From positions 5,775,001 through 5,839,000 of the forward strand of contig NZ_CP095049.1 in assembly GCF_022919135.1 (NCBI RefSeq): 64,000 bases of DNA, in the 5' to 3' direction. Origin of the DNA: Hymenobacter cellulosivorans (GTDB lineage Bacteria; Bacteroidota; Bacteroidia; Cytophagales; Hymenobacteraceae). This document shows positions 48,730 to 57,154 of the stretch, one piece after another. A model generated the notes under the pieces. The model had not been told where the DNA came from and ran no database searches. It saw only the letters and a program-made list of their open reading frames with translations. Each line of letters begins with the position of its first letter. Positions within the stretch are counted from its first letter, which is position 1. The position numbers and the translations under genes were made by a program.

Positions 48730-49692
48730 TTATTCAGGCGCTCCAAAAAAATGCTGGGCTTTTTGGGCCAGCTCGCGCAGCTCCTGCCGCAGCGCCGCGG
48801 GCTCCACGATGGTCACTGCCCCGGCGTAGGGTAGCAGCCAGGCCGCCACGTAGGGCAACGAGCCCACGAGGAAGGTCATTTCCAGGCTGCCATCGGGCAG
48901 AGGCTGCTCGTGGGCCCAGCCGTACTGCCGCTTGGTATCGTGTAGCTGCTGCACCGCGGCGGGCATGCTGGCTGCCGCCCGCAGGCGCACCACCACCTTT
49001 TCCCGGGGGCGGCGGGTGGCCTCGGCGGCCCAGTAGTGTTGCAAGGTTTCGGGGCGGGCCGCAAACATCTCCCCCGTCAGGCCCAGGTCCTGCACCCGGT
49101 CGAGGCGAAAGTCGCGGAACGCCTGCCGCAGCCGGCAATACGCCACCACGTGCCACTGCCGGCCCAGGTACAGACCGATGGGCTCGATGTCGCGGGTGGT
49201 GGGCGCGTCGGTGTCGCCGGCCTGGTAGCGCAGGCGCACCACGCCTTGTGTCGTCACGGCCAGCACCAGCTGTTGGTACATGTTCAGCTGACTGCCTGGC
49301 CCGGCCGGACCCAGCACCTGAATGTGGGGGCTGAGTGTGGCGAGGTGGTCCCGGTCGGGACGGCGGAGCACGGCCCGCACCTTGTCCATAGCTGCCCCGC
49401 TGAGTTGGGCGGTGGGCGTGTCGGTGAGGCGGGCGGCCAGCTTTTCGGCTGTGAGCAGGGCCGTGGCTTCTTCGCGCGAAAACATGACGGGAGGCAGGCG
49501 GTAGCCCTCGGCCAGGGAATAGCCCACCCGAGGCTCCCCAAACAGCGGCACACCGGCCTGCTCCAGGGTGCGCAGGTCCCGGTAAATTGTGCGCAGACTC
49601 ACGCCAAATTGCTCGGCCATACTAGGCCCGGTCACGATGCGCTTGGCTTGCAGCTGGATCAGGATGGCAGTAATCCGGTCGAAACGGTTCAT
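48730..49692 (-). CDS. HTH-WYL transcriptional regulator
   Basis: A 320-residue YafY-type regulator: N-terminal HTH (MNRFDRITAILIQLQAKRIV with VSLRTIYRDLRTLEQAGVP) and a WYL domain (about 140-230; GLYLGRQWHVVAYCRLRQAF, with the family's W-x-V-A-Y pattern) followed by the WCX extension. WYL domains bind nucleic acid or nucleotide ligands. It may regulate the epoxide hydrolase downstream. ATG 49692 is chosen; another at 49710 would add six residues. Confidence 0.9.
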   Translation of the reverse strand: MNRFDRITAILIQLQAKRIVTGPSMAEQFGVSLRTIYRDLRTLEQAGVPLFGEPRVGYSLAEGYRLPPVMFSREEATALLTAEKLAARLTDTPTAQLSGAAMDKVRAVLRRPDRDHLATLSPHIQVLGPAGPGSQLNMYQQLVLAVTTQGVVRLRYQAGDTDAPTTRDIEPIGLYLGRQWHVVAYCRLRQAFRDFRLDRVQDLGLTGEMFAARPETLQHYWAAEATRRPREKVVVRLRAAASMPAAVQQLHDTKRQYGWAHEQPLPDGSLEMTFLVGSLPYVAAWLLPYAGAVTIVEPAALRQELRELAQKAQHFFGAPE

Positions 49693-49911
49693 GGCGGGCG
49701 GGGCCTTCATCTGGTAAAGAGGTAAAATTACGCTGAACTGCGTTCCGGCTGCATTAGGGAACCCAAAAACAACGGGCCTATGCTCACTAGCATAGCCCCG
49801 TTGACGCAAGTCAAAATACAGTGTCTGTTTACTGCGGGTGCACTTCTTAACAGGCACCATCCAAGCAGCCGCCTTAGCTGAGTTTGTCAATCAAGCTCTG
49901 TATTTTGCCTT

Positions 49912-50454
49912 ATGAACATCCGTTGGTTTTTGCTTTGCTTGCTCCCTTTTCTGCTGATCTTGCTTCCGGCGACAGGCTCCGCGCAGCAAACACCCGCCTG
50001 GCCCCGCCACCCAACCACCGGCCGGGTAGAGTTTACCGGGGTACTACCCTGGCCTACGCCCAGGCCGACCTTACCGCAGCAACAAGCCTTGGTCAAACGG
50101 TGGTATCTGGCGAAGCTGACTGCAGGAAACTCAGGCCGACTCGGTAAGCCTGATACCTTAGCCGCTACTTTTGCCGGGCAGCCTACTATAGCCTACCTGG
50201 GCTCTTTAACGTACACCCCCGACCACACCGGCGTAGTGGACTCAGTGTATGACTTGCTTATCTGGAGCGTGTGGTACACGGTTCGCCTAACTCCCACGGC
50301 GGCAGGATTGACCTACCACCTCTCAGAGTTTGAGTTTGCAGAAACCGTGTACGATGCCGCCAGTTCGGATTCTTTGGAAAAAATGCTTCCCCAGTATTCG
50401 GGGCAGCTGGCGGTGTTTCATCGGCGCCTGCGCAAAGCACTAGCTGGCTGGTAG
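49912..50454 (+). CDS. DUF4468-like exported protein
   Basis: A 180-residue protein with signal peptide (LLPFLLILLPATGSAQQ), then RVEFTGVLPWPTPRPTLPQQ and YDLLIWSVWYTVRLTPTAAG with YHLSEFEF, a strand arrangement like the DUF4468 domain (an N-terminal beta sheet followed by helix). Probably periplasmic; function unknown. It stands alone between a minus-strand regulator and a minus-strand oxidoreductase. Confidence 0.65.
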   Translation: MNIRWFLLCLLPFLLILLPATGSAQQTPAWPRHPTTGRVEFTGVLPWPTPRPTLPQQQALVKRWYLAKLTAGNSGRLGKPDTLAATFAGQPTIAYLGSLTYTPDHTGVVDSVYDLLIWSVWYTVRLTPTAAGLTYHLSEFEFAETVYDAASSDSLEKMLPQYSGQLAVFHRRLRKALAGW

Positions 50455-50488
50455 GACGACAGTAGAAACCCGTATTCCGTTCTACCCA

Positions 50489-51439
50489 CTACTCAAACAG
50501 CAGTACCACTTTGCCTTGGGTCCGGCGGGCTTCCAGGTCGCGGTGCGCGGCCGGCGCCTTGGTCACCGGGTAGGTTTGCACGGGTAGCTGCAACTGACCG
50601 GCCCGGAAGTAGTCTAGCAGCTCTTGGGTATACTCCCCTAACCTGCCCAACTCGCCAAACACTGTATAGCCCCGCACCACCTGCATTTGCCCGATGAGCT
50701 GTTGCGCATCGAGTTTAGTTGGCTCGCCCGAGGCCGCTCCGTAGATAACGGCAGTTCCTCCGGCACCCAAGACTTGCAGGGCCTCTGTGCCCACCTGCCC
50801 GCCAACGGCATCGAATACAGCCGCTACCCCTTGCCCAGCCGTAACAGCACGCACCTGCTGCACCCAGTCGGCCTCGGCGTAGCTCACCACGGCCTCGGCC
50901 CCGAGGGCCTGTACCCAAGCCTTCTTTGCTTCGCTGCCTACGGCGGCAATTACTTGCTGGCCCCGGTTTTTGGCTACCTGCACCAGCATAGAGCCCACGC
51001 CTCCGGCGGCGGCCAGCACCAGCACCGAGGCATACAAACCGGTATTGAGCAGCCCTACAGCCGTGGGCCCCTGGGCCAGCAGGGCTGTGGCCTCGGCATA
51101 ACCCAGCTCTGCGGGCAAAGGAATAACCTGGGCGGCGGAAGCTACGGCATACTCGGCGTAGCCCCCGCTAGGCAGCATCGCCATGACCCGCTGGCCTACT
51201 TGCACGTTGGTTACTCCTTCTGCCAAGGCTTCAATCGTGCCCGCCACCTCGTAACCGGCCACGTAGGGCAGCGGCAGGGGCTTGGGGCTGAGGCCTTGGC
51301 GCTGCCAGATGTCGGCGTAGTTTACCCCGCTGGCAGCGACTTTAATCAGCACCTGGCCCGCGCCCGGCTGGGGCGTGGGCAAGTCGACCAGCTGCAGCAC
51401 CTCGGCGGCACCGTGCTCGGAAAATTGGACTGCTTTCAT
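50489..51439 (-). CDS. NADPH:quinone oxidoreductase-like enzyme
   Basis: A 316-residue medium-chain reductase of the zeta-crystallin/quinone-reductase type: GroES-like N-terminal domain (SGVNYADIWQRQGLSPKPLP), Rossmann motif AAAGGVGSMLVQVAKNRG, and GAGGTAVIYGAASGEP. No structural or catalytic zinc ligands. It is the last gene of a three-gene minus-strand row (AraC, SDR, this) with 23 nt to the SDR. Confidence 0.92.
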   Translation of the reverse strand: MKAVQFSEHGAAEVLQLVDLPTPQPGAGQVLIKVAASGVNYADIWQRQGLSPKPLPLPYVAGYEVAGTIEALAEGVTNVQVGQRVMAMLPSGGYAEYAVASAAQVIPLPAELGYAEATALLAQGPTAVGLLNTGLYASVLVLAAAGGVGSMLVQVAKNRGQQVIAAVGSEAKKAWVQALGAEAVVSYAEADWVQQVRAVTAGQGVAAVFDAVGGQVGTEALQVLGAGGTAVIYGAASGEPTKLDAQQLIGQMQVVRGYTVFGELGRLGEYTQELLDYFRAGQLQLPVQTYPVTKAPAAHRDLEARRTQGKVVLLFE

Positions 51440-51462
51440 AGTCTTCAGTAGTGGCCTCGGGT

Positions 51463-52200
51463 TTACCAGGCTATTTCGCCGGTTTCCGGGTTGGTTTCCT
51501 CACTAAAGAACTTGCCGGTCGGGCCGTCGGGGCCCAGCAGGGCGAGCCTGGCAACCCGGGCCCCGGCTTCCTGCACGGTGCCGGTGCCGCGGTGGTGGTT
51601 GAAGTCGGTAGCGACAAAACCCGGGTCCACGGCATTCACTTTGAAGGGCGTGTCGCGCAGCTCATAGGCCAGCGTGAGCGTGTACATGTTCAGGGCCGAC
51701 TTGGAGGGCGAGTACACGGCCCCTTTGTGGGCGTAGTACTTCCAGCTAGGGTCGCTTTGCAGGGTGAGCGAGCCGGCGCTGGAGCTGACGTTGACGATGT
51801 TGGGCGCGGGTGACTGTCGCAGCAGGTCGATAAAGGCCTGGGTGACGGCAATGACGCCGAAGTAGTTGGTGTCGAAGACCCGCTTAAAGGAGCTGAGTTC
51901 GGCTACCAGGGCACCCTGGGGCATTCCGCCATTGATGCCGGCATTGTTGATGAGCACGTCGAGCACGTCGGTTTTTTTCCCAATGGTCTGGCGGGCGGCA
52001 CTGACGGAGGCCACATCGGCCACGTCGAGCTGTACGGGCTCTACCTGGGTGAGTCCTTCGGCGTGCAGCTGGGCCACGGCCTGCTGGCCGTTGGCCAGGT
52101 CGCGGCTGCCGAGGTACACATAATAGCCGGCGCGTAGCAGTTGCCGGGCAGTTTCGAAGCCAATGCTTTTATTGGCGCCGGTAATGAGGGCTTTTTTCAT
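51463..52200 (-). CDS. SDR family oxidoreductase
   Basis: A 245-residue classical SDR: TGANKSIGFETARQLLRAGY, SRDLANGQQAVAQ (Arg-type NADP preference), NNAGINGG, and catalytic Ser (NVSSSAG) with YSPSKSAL. Its gene ends 23 nt before the quinone reductase start. Likely co-regulated by the AraC protein upstream. Confidence 0.92.
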   Translation of the reverse strand: MKKALITGANKSIGFETARQLLRAGYYVYLGSRDLANGQQAVAQLHAEGLTQVEPVQLDVADVASVSAARQTIGKKTDVLDVLINNAGINGGMPQGALVAELSSFKRVFDTNYFGVIAVTQAFIDLLRQSPAPNIVNVSSSAGSLTLQSDPSWKYYAHKGAVYSPSKSALNMYTLTLAYELRDTPFKVNAVDPGFVATDFNHHRGTGTVQEAGARVARLALLGPDGPTGKFFSEETNPETGEIAW

Positions 52201-52251
52201 GTCACAAAGCTACCGGGCCCTCTGACCGGCATTGCAGGACAGGCTGCGGTA

Positions 52252-53139
52252 TCACGGGTACATTTCCCGGCTGCTGCGGAACTCGGCCGGGGTATGGCCG
52301 GTCTGGTGCTTGAAGAAGCGGCTGAAGTAGGATGCATCGGCAAAGCCCAGCTCGAAGGCAATTTCCTTGACCGACTGCGGAGTGTGAAACAGCAGGCGGC
52401 GGGCTTCGAGCACCAGCCGCTCCTGGATATGGGCACTGGCCGGCTTGCCGCTTTGCGCCTTGATGACCTCGCTCAGGTGGCCGGCCGAAATATGGAGCAG
52501 ACGGGCATAGGCGCCTACCTCGTGCAGCTCGCGGAAGTTCTCCTCAATCCGGGCCCGGTACTGTTGCAGCAGCAGCCGGTCGGCCGTGGGCTCCCCGCCG
52601 GGAAACTGCTGGGTATAGAGCCGGCTGAGGTAGGTCAGTAGTACCGTCAGGTGGGCCGTCAGCATGGGGTGCTGCCACTCGCCGGGAGTGTTGTACTCAG
52701 CTTCGAGTTTGGCCAGCGTATCTTCCACAAAGGCGACATCGGCCGCAGTAAGCAACAGCTCATGGCCTTGCTGAGGATTGAGCAGCAGAGGAAGCTGCGC
52801 CAGGGAAGCGGGCTGCAAAGCCAGAAATTCCCGGGTAAATACCAGGCTGGTTCCCCACATGGGGCGCGGCTCCTCTTTCACCATTACCTGGCCCGGCACG
52901 GTGAAGTAAAAGGCATTATTCTTTAGCAGGTAGGGCGTCATATCCACCCAGTGCCGGCAGCCCCCGCGCTGCACGAACACCAGCACGTAATAGTCCTTGC
53001 GGTGGGGCCGCAGCATATCGGACCGGTAGGCCAGGGCGCCTGCCGAGCGAATCAGCTGAAATGACTGGCTCCCGCTGGCTACCGGCTGCGGCGCGAAAGA
53101 ATACACGGGTACTGGTTGCTCCAGTGGAAGCGTTGTCAT
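52252..53139 (-). CDS. AraC family transcriptional regulator
   Basis: A 295-residue regulator: cupin-like sensor half (about 30-170, containing HRKDYYVLVFVQRGGCRHWV) and a C-terminal double HTH (HISAGHLSEVIKAQSGKPAS ... FADASYFSRFFKHQTGHTPA). It precedes the SDR by 51 nt on the same strand and is the likely regulator of the SDR/quinone-reductase pair. The AraC-SDR-reductase group is common in Bacteroidota as a carbonyl or quinone stress response. Confidence 0.92.
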   Translation of the reverse strand: MTTLPLEQPVPVYSFAPQPVASGSQSFQLIRSAGALAYRSDMLRPHRKDYYVLVFVQRGGCRHWVDMTPYLLKNNAFYFTVPGQVMVKEEPRPMWGTSLVFTREFLALQPASLAQLPLLLNPQQGHELLLTAADVAFVEDTLAKLEAEYNTPGEWQHPMLTAHLTVLLTYLSRLYTQQFPGGEPTADRLLLQQYRARIEENFRELHEVGAYARLLHISAGHLSEVIKAQSGKPASAHIQERLVLEARRLLFHTPQSVKEIAFELGFADASYFSRFFKHQTGHTPAEFRSSREMYP

Positions 53140-53234
53140 TGCCCTGGTTAGGTTTTATGGAAAGTACAACTGCGGCCCGGTGGTAGTGTTTAGCAGCAGT
53201 ACAAAGGACTGCCAGTGCGGCTACTAACTCAGCG

Positions 53235-53819
53235 TTACTGCGGGCGCTTCAGCGGCTTTGGCCGTAGTGTAAGCAGATAGTCCCGTAGCGCATAGCTGGC
53301 CGGGCTTTCTTCCTGGTAGCCCGTGCATTCGTAGGTTGGACCGCTATACCAGGTTGGCCGCAGCCTCACCACCAGGTAAGGGTCGGTATCGTGCATCTGG
53401 TAAAATCTTGGCGGCGGCAGACTGTCGCGCAGGGCGGGCTGCTGGGGCGGGGCAAACACCCGGCGAGCCAGATAATAGATAGTATCGGTTTGGTGCCGGT
53501 TTAAGACGACAGCCAGCGTATCCTGGGGCACCATCCGCACCCGGGGGTATTCATTCGCGCTTTTGGCCTCCACCGGATAAATCTGCGAGTAGATAAACAG
53601 GTACGCGTGGGCCTGGCCCCAGTAGTACTTATTCGACACAGACTCCCCGGTCTCGACGGTTAGAATTGTCTGCGGTTGCGACATGGCCGTTTCTTCCACG
53701 CTGACCGAGTAGTCATATACCTGCGGGCGTTTCGACTCTGTGGTACCAGGTTGGCAGCCGAAGGCCAGCAGTAGCAACCCGCAATTTGCCAGAACGGTAC
53801 GGCTCGTCCTTACGGTCAT
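53235..53819 (-). CDS. Putative lipoprotein, 194 residues
   Basis: Lipoprotein signal NCGLLLLAFGCQPGTTES with lipobox AFGC. The mature part is beta-rich with many Tyr (KYYWGQAHAYLFIYSQIYPV) and is not assignable. It lies downstream of the tRNA-like pair, on the same strand, with a 131-nt gap that contains no visible terminator. Confidence 0.65.
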   Translation of the reverse strand: MTVRTSRTVLANCGLLLLAFGCQPGTTESKRPQVYDYSVSVEETAMSQPQTILTVETGESVSNKYYWGQAHAYLFIYSQIYPVEAKSANEYPRVRMVPQDTLAVVLNRHQTDTIYYLARRVFAPPQQPALRDSLPPPRFYQMHDTDPYLVVRLRPTWYSGPTYECTGYQEESPASYALRDYLLTLRPKPLKRPQ

Positions 53820-53950
53820 AAAGAAGCAGGAAGTGGCTTTTTAATACTGCTGAAGGTGCCCAGCTCATCCGAAACAGAAAGCAGCAAATAACTTACAGCC
53901 TCGGGCGCGGTACCGCCTCCGATGAAAGTAGCGGGAGGTATCTGTTCAGG

Positions 53951-54023
53951 CTCTGGCAGCAGGGCTCGAACCTGCGGCCACCCGGACCGAGAGCCGGGCG
54001 CTCTTCCACTGAGCTATACCAGA
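53951..54023 (-). tRNA. tRNA-like gene 1, 8-nt anticodon loop, isotype undetermined
   Basis: Acceptor arm TCTGGTA/TGCCAGA, TA, D-arm GCTC-AGTGGAA-GAGC, G, anticodon stem CCCGG/CCGGG with loop CTCTCGGT, variable TGGCC, T-arm GCAGG-TTCGAGC-CCTGC, discriminator G. All four stems pair. The anticodon loop has eight bases instead of seven, so the anticodon is ambiguous (CTC would be Glu, CGG would be Pro). No CCA is encoded. It may be a real tRNA, a frameshift-type tRNA or a tRNA-like regulatory RNA. Confidence 0.75.
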
Positions 54024-54028
54024 GTGTG

Positions 54029-54100
54029 GGATGAGGACAGGATTCGAACCTGCGGCCAACCGGGTAGAGCCGGATGTTCTTCCACTGAACTACCTCATCC
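54029..54100 (-). tRNA. tRNA-like gene 2, 6-nt anticodon loop, isotype undetermined
   Basis: Acceptor GATGAGG/CCTCATC with an extra G-1:C73 pair, TA, D-arm GTTC-AGTGGAA-GAAC, A, anticodon stem TCCGG/CCGGT (outer U-U mismatch) with a 6-nt loop CTCTAC, variable TGGCC, T-arm GCAGG-TTCGAAT-CCTGT. The loop is one base short, so no standard anticodon can be placed. It ends 5 nt before tRNA-like gene 1 and shares with it the D-loop, the variable region and the 5' half of the T-arm. No encoded CCA. Confidence 0.75.
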
Positions 54101-54118
54101 TTTTGCGCGACCGGTCCG

Positions 54119-55510
54119 CTAGGAGTTGCCGGCAGCTTCCGGGCCGAGGGGCCGGGTGGGCTTACCGGAAAAATAGCGGTGGCGCTTCAAGACGGTGGCA
54201 AGATACGGATTGGCCACGCTCACACCATGCACCAGCTCGGGGGTGGGCCGAAAAGGCACTACCCCGTGCGGGCGCGGCGCCAGCCACCCCGATTTCAGCG
54301 GGTCTAATCCGGCTTGCTGACAAGCCAGCTCCACCTGCGCCCGGGTGCAGCGGGCAGTACCGGCAAACACTTCCCAGGGCAGTGGCAAAGTGGCCCACAC
54401 CTGGGTGTTGGGGTCCAGCTTCTGCCCCGCGCTGTAGTGCCAGGCCACTACGTCGGCGGCCATCAGGCGCAGGGCCTTGCCAAAGCACATTTCTTCCAGC
54501 ACAAACTCCATTCCTAGGGCGTAGAGCAGGTTCATCCATGCATCCCGGGCCTTGTTCCAGGAGCCGGCCGCCGCATTCCAGGTCGAGGAATCATCCCCCT
54601 GCTTCACTACCATCGTTTCGCGCGCAAAGGTGTTCCGGGCCCAGATGTGGCCTAAGTAGGTAGCCATTTCGTGGAGCAGGGTTGTCCAGCGCCCGAGCAG
54701 CTCGCCCTGCTGCTGACTGTTCAGGGCGGCCAGCACTTCTGGTGCGGGGTACACGTGCGCAATGGCCCACCAGTTGGCTGAAGGACTCGCCGGAACCGCG
54801 GCGGCGCCGAGCCACCCGGCAATAGCAGACGGCTTACGGCCGGCACAGCGGCGAAACAGCATGTCGGCTACCTGGTCGTAGGGCCGCTGCTGGCCACTGA
54901 TGGTAAACTCGCTGCGCAGGTTGCAGCGGGCGGTGTAGTAGGCTATAAAAGCGGCGCTATCCACGTCTTGCGCAAACTCCTCGTAGCTGAGCGTGTGGGC
55001 CAAGCCACTTTTGGCTATCTGCTCGAATTGCACCTTGCGCTGCTCGGCCAGCATGGTCAGCAGCTTTTCCTCCAGGTGCCGCACCGCGCGGAAGCGCTTG
55101 TTGTACTGCCGCTTCGACAAATCAAGGCCCTGGGCCTCCCGCGCAGCCCGGTCCAGGCGGTCGGTGCGGTAGTTGTTGCGCCCCACGGTTTTGCCGATCA
55201 GCGGATTTACTTCCTGTAAGAAAGCCTCTACCTCCCCGGCCTCTTCGTAGCGCAGGGCCGGGGCCGGTACCATGTCGAATAGCTCGGCGGCCGTCTGCAC
55301 TTGCCGGCTGGCCCCCACCGGCTGCCGGAAGGTTTGCAGCATGGCGGTGTACTGCCACACGCCGCGCCGCAGGGAGTGGGCAGCGGCCTGGCGCAAGGTC
55401 GTCAGTTCGGCGGGCGAGAGTCGGCCTTCCAACACGGGCAGTAGCAGCTCGGCCACGTCCTCAGGACGGCGGCGCTGCCGCAAGGTTCCATATAACGGCT
55501 GTACGTCCAT
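54119..55510 (-). CDS. Unrecognised 463-residue protein upstream of the tRNA-like pair
   Basis: A cytosolic protein, largely helical by sequence, that I cannot place in a named family. Conserved-looking blocks are: NNYRTDRLDRAAREAQGLDL then SKRQYNKRFRAVRHLEEKLL (about 110-155), EEFAQDVDSAAFIAYYTARC (about 180-200), GDDSSTWNAAAGSWNKARDA (about 305-325), and RLMAADVVAWHYSAGQKLDP with ATLPLPWEVFAGTARCTRAQ (about 350-395). It is rich in Arg and Trp in these blocks, as expected for an RNA- or nucleotide-binding protein; this is an inference. The stop is 18 nt before tRNA-like gene 2, and the three appear to be one unit. Confidence 0.75.
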   Translation of the reverse strand: MDVQPLYGTLRQRRRPEDVAELLLPVLEGRLSPAELTTLRQAAAHSLRRGVWQYTAMLQTFRQPVGASRQVQTAAELFDMVPAPALRYEEAGEVEAFLQEVNPLIGKTVGRNNYRTDRLDRAAREAQGLDLSKRQYNKRFRAVRHLEEKLLTMLAEQRKVQFEQIAKSGLAHTLSYEEFAQDVDSAAFIAYYTARCNLRSEFTISGQQRPYDQVADMLFRRCAGRKPSAIAGWLGAAAVPASPSANWWAIAHVYPAPEVLAALNSQQQGELLGRWTTLLHEMATYLGHIWARNTFARETMVVKQGDDSSTWNAAAGSWNKARDAWMNLLYALGMEFVLEEMCFGKALRLMAADVVAWHYSAGQKLDPNTQVWATLPLPWEVFAGTARCTRAQVELACQQAGLDPLKSGWLAPRPHGVVPFRPTPELVHGVSVANPYLATVLKRHRYFSGKPTRPLGPEAAGNS

Positions 55511-55572
55511 TTCCGAAGGGCTGAAAGATTGGCGAAGATTGGCAAGCTACCAAGGCTCAACGATACGGTTGG

Positions 55573-56328
55573 CTATTTTGGGAAGGCTGCGTTACTTCCC
55601 GTTAGAAAGCGCAGAACCGTCTCGTTGAACAAAGCAGCCTTCTGCTGGGGGGCGTAATGCGTGGCACCGGGTAGAATTACGGTTTGCGCCCCCGGAATGT
55701 GGGACCCGATGGCCAAGGTATGGGCTTGCTTGATGATGTCCTTTTCCCCGGCCAGGACCAGAGTAGGCGCCTGAATAGCCTTTAACTGCTCATAGCTCAG
55801 GTGGGGCTCGGTGAGCACCAGCGTCAGCAGGCGGGCGTTGGCCGCGTCGCCCTTTTTCAGCAGCATCTGCCGGGCCTGTTCCGATTGGCGGAGCATTTTG
55901 GCATCTACAGCTTCGGTGGTCGGGAACAGGTTGGCTGCCATCGTGACGAGCTTGTGCACGTAGCTCGGGTAGCGCAGCGCCATTATAAGGCCCGTGTTGC
56001 CTCCGTCGCTCCAGCCCAGCACATGGGCCTTGGGCAGGTGCAGACTGTCGAGCAGGGCTTTCATATCGGCGGCAAACAGCTCGTAGGTTAGCACCTTCGT
56101 CAGGGTATCCACGCTTTTGCCCTGGGCCCGGGTATCGACGGCAATAACCCGAAAGTGGGCGGACAGGGCCTCAATCTGGCTCCGGAAGGAATTGATGGAC
56201 TCGCCGTTGCCGTGCAGCAGCAAGAGCGGCTCCCCGCTCCCGTAGGTTTCGTAGTAGAGCTTCACGCCCGGCACTTGGCAGTACTTGCCGGCGGCAGCGT
56301 TGCGGCCGTACTGCGGGGGCACTTTCAC
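55573..56328 (-). CDS. Alpha/beta hydrolase, 3' part of a frameshifted gene
   Basis: A 251-residue hydrolase domain: PLLLLHGNGESINSF, nucleophile LGWSDGGNTG, catalytic His in ATHYAPQQ. It starts at a GTG (56328) inside the previous ORF's stop (GTGA), has no signal peptide of its own, and in the same frame reads upstream as protein-like (DWGTLVKVPPQYGRNAAAGK). Adding one base to the CCCC run 56336-56339 (GGGG on the coding strand) would fuse it with the upstream exported domain into one protein of about 442 residues, which fits the usual exported hydrolases. Confidence 0.8.
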   Translation of the reverse strand: MKVPPQYGRNAAAGKYCQVPGVKLYYETYGSGEPLLLLHGNGESINSFRSQIEALSAHFRVIAVDTRAQGKSVDTLTKVLTYELFAADMKALLDSLHLPKAHVLGWSDGGNTGLIMALRYPSYVHKLVTMAANLFPTTEAVDAKMLRQSEQARQMLLKKGDAANARLLTLVLTEPHLSYEQLKAIQAPTLVLAGEKDIIKQAHTLAIGSHIPGAQTVILPGATHYAPQQKAALFNETVLRFLTGSNAAFPK

Positions 56329-56900
56329 CAGCGTGCCCCAGTCATGGTGATGCGCAGGGCCTGACTCTGGTCGGGGCCCTGCCCGGGAGCCAGGGCCGCC
56401 ACAACGCCTGCGGGCAAGACTTTATCGGCCATTTCGTAGCCCGCCAGCGGGGTGGCCGAGTGCTCAAAATCTCCGTTTTTAATGGGCACCGGCTGCCAAG
56501 TGCCATTGGGCTGCTGCACTTGCAGGGTGAGGTTATCAAACCAGAAAGTGCCGTTACCGGCCAAAGTCGAGTAAAACCACAGCCGCCGCACCCCAGGCCT
56601 AATCTGGCCCTGAATCGTGTTGGTCTGCCACTCGTTTGGGCGAATGGTTTGGGTCGGGTAGTCACGCTGCTTGAAATCGTACTCATTCTTGCCTACCTGC
56701 ATGGCCCACACGCCTACTTTGGCCGTGGTATCGGCGGGCTGGTAGCGTACGCTGACCTGGTAGCGGTAGGGCCGGCCCTGAAACTGAGCCACGTCAACTT
56801 CAGGCAGAAAAAAGAAGCCATTGGAGCTCTGGTAGGCTTGGCCCAAGCTGGTCAGCGGAAGTGCCAGCAGCAATACCACGCATAAGATTCTAGACAACAT
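56325..56900 (-). CDS. Exported sandwich-like domain, 5' part of the frameshifted gene
   Basis: Signal peptide MLSRILCVVLLLALPLTSLG, then a carbohydrate-binding-like beta sandwich (QGRPYRYQVSVRYQPADTTA, FYSTLAGNGTFWFDNLTLQV, NGDFEHSATPLAGYEMAD). The frame ends at LRITMTGARW. The last residues before the stop lead directly into the hydrolase frame after a single base shift at GGGG (56336-56339). On its own it would be a 191-residue exported binding domain. Confidence 0.75.
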   Translation of the reverse strand: MLSRILCVVLLLALPLTSLGQAYQSSNGFFFLPEVDVAQFQGRPYRYQVSVRYQPADTTAKVGVWAMQVGKNEYDFKQRDYPTQTIRPNEWQTNTIQGQIRPGVRRLWFYSTLAGNGTFWFDNLTLQVQQPNGTWQPVPIKNGDFEHSATPLAGYEMADKVLPAGVVAALAPGQGPDQSQALRITMTGARW

Positions 56901-57154
56901 TGATGAAAGTATAGTCGATTAATAGGGTAGAATTGACCGGTAACGTGGTTAGGGCCGCTGGCTCCGGGAGAGGCATTGGCGTAGCAGTAGCCCCTGCAAG
57001 AGTCCATAGAACGGCTAGTGAATACTCTTTTAGTGTTGCAGAGCTAGTTTCGATGGTTCTCACATTCGCCCTAAGCAGTTCGTGGAGCCGCTTTCTGCCT
57101 TCCCCAGGGTTACATTGGGGCCGGTAGAAAGCAGTAGGTATACCCACAAGTCAC

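Noticed and set aside
53922..54122. 66-residue frame across the tRNA-like pair
   Set aside because: The RTCG/RARTCG pattern is the translated T-arm of tRNAs, a known artefact.
56890..57147. 85-residue frame upstream of the frameshifted hydrolase
   Set aside because: No signal, no protein-like pattern; it fills the intergenic region and overlaps the hydrolase promoter area.
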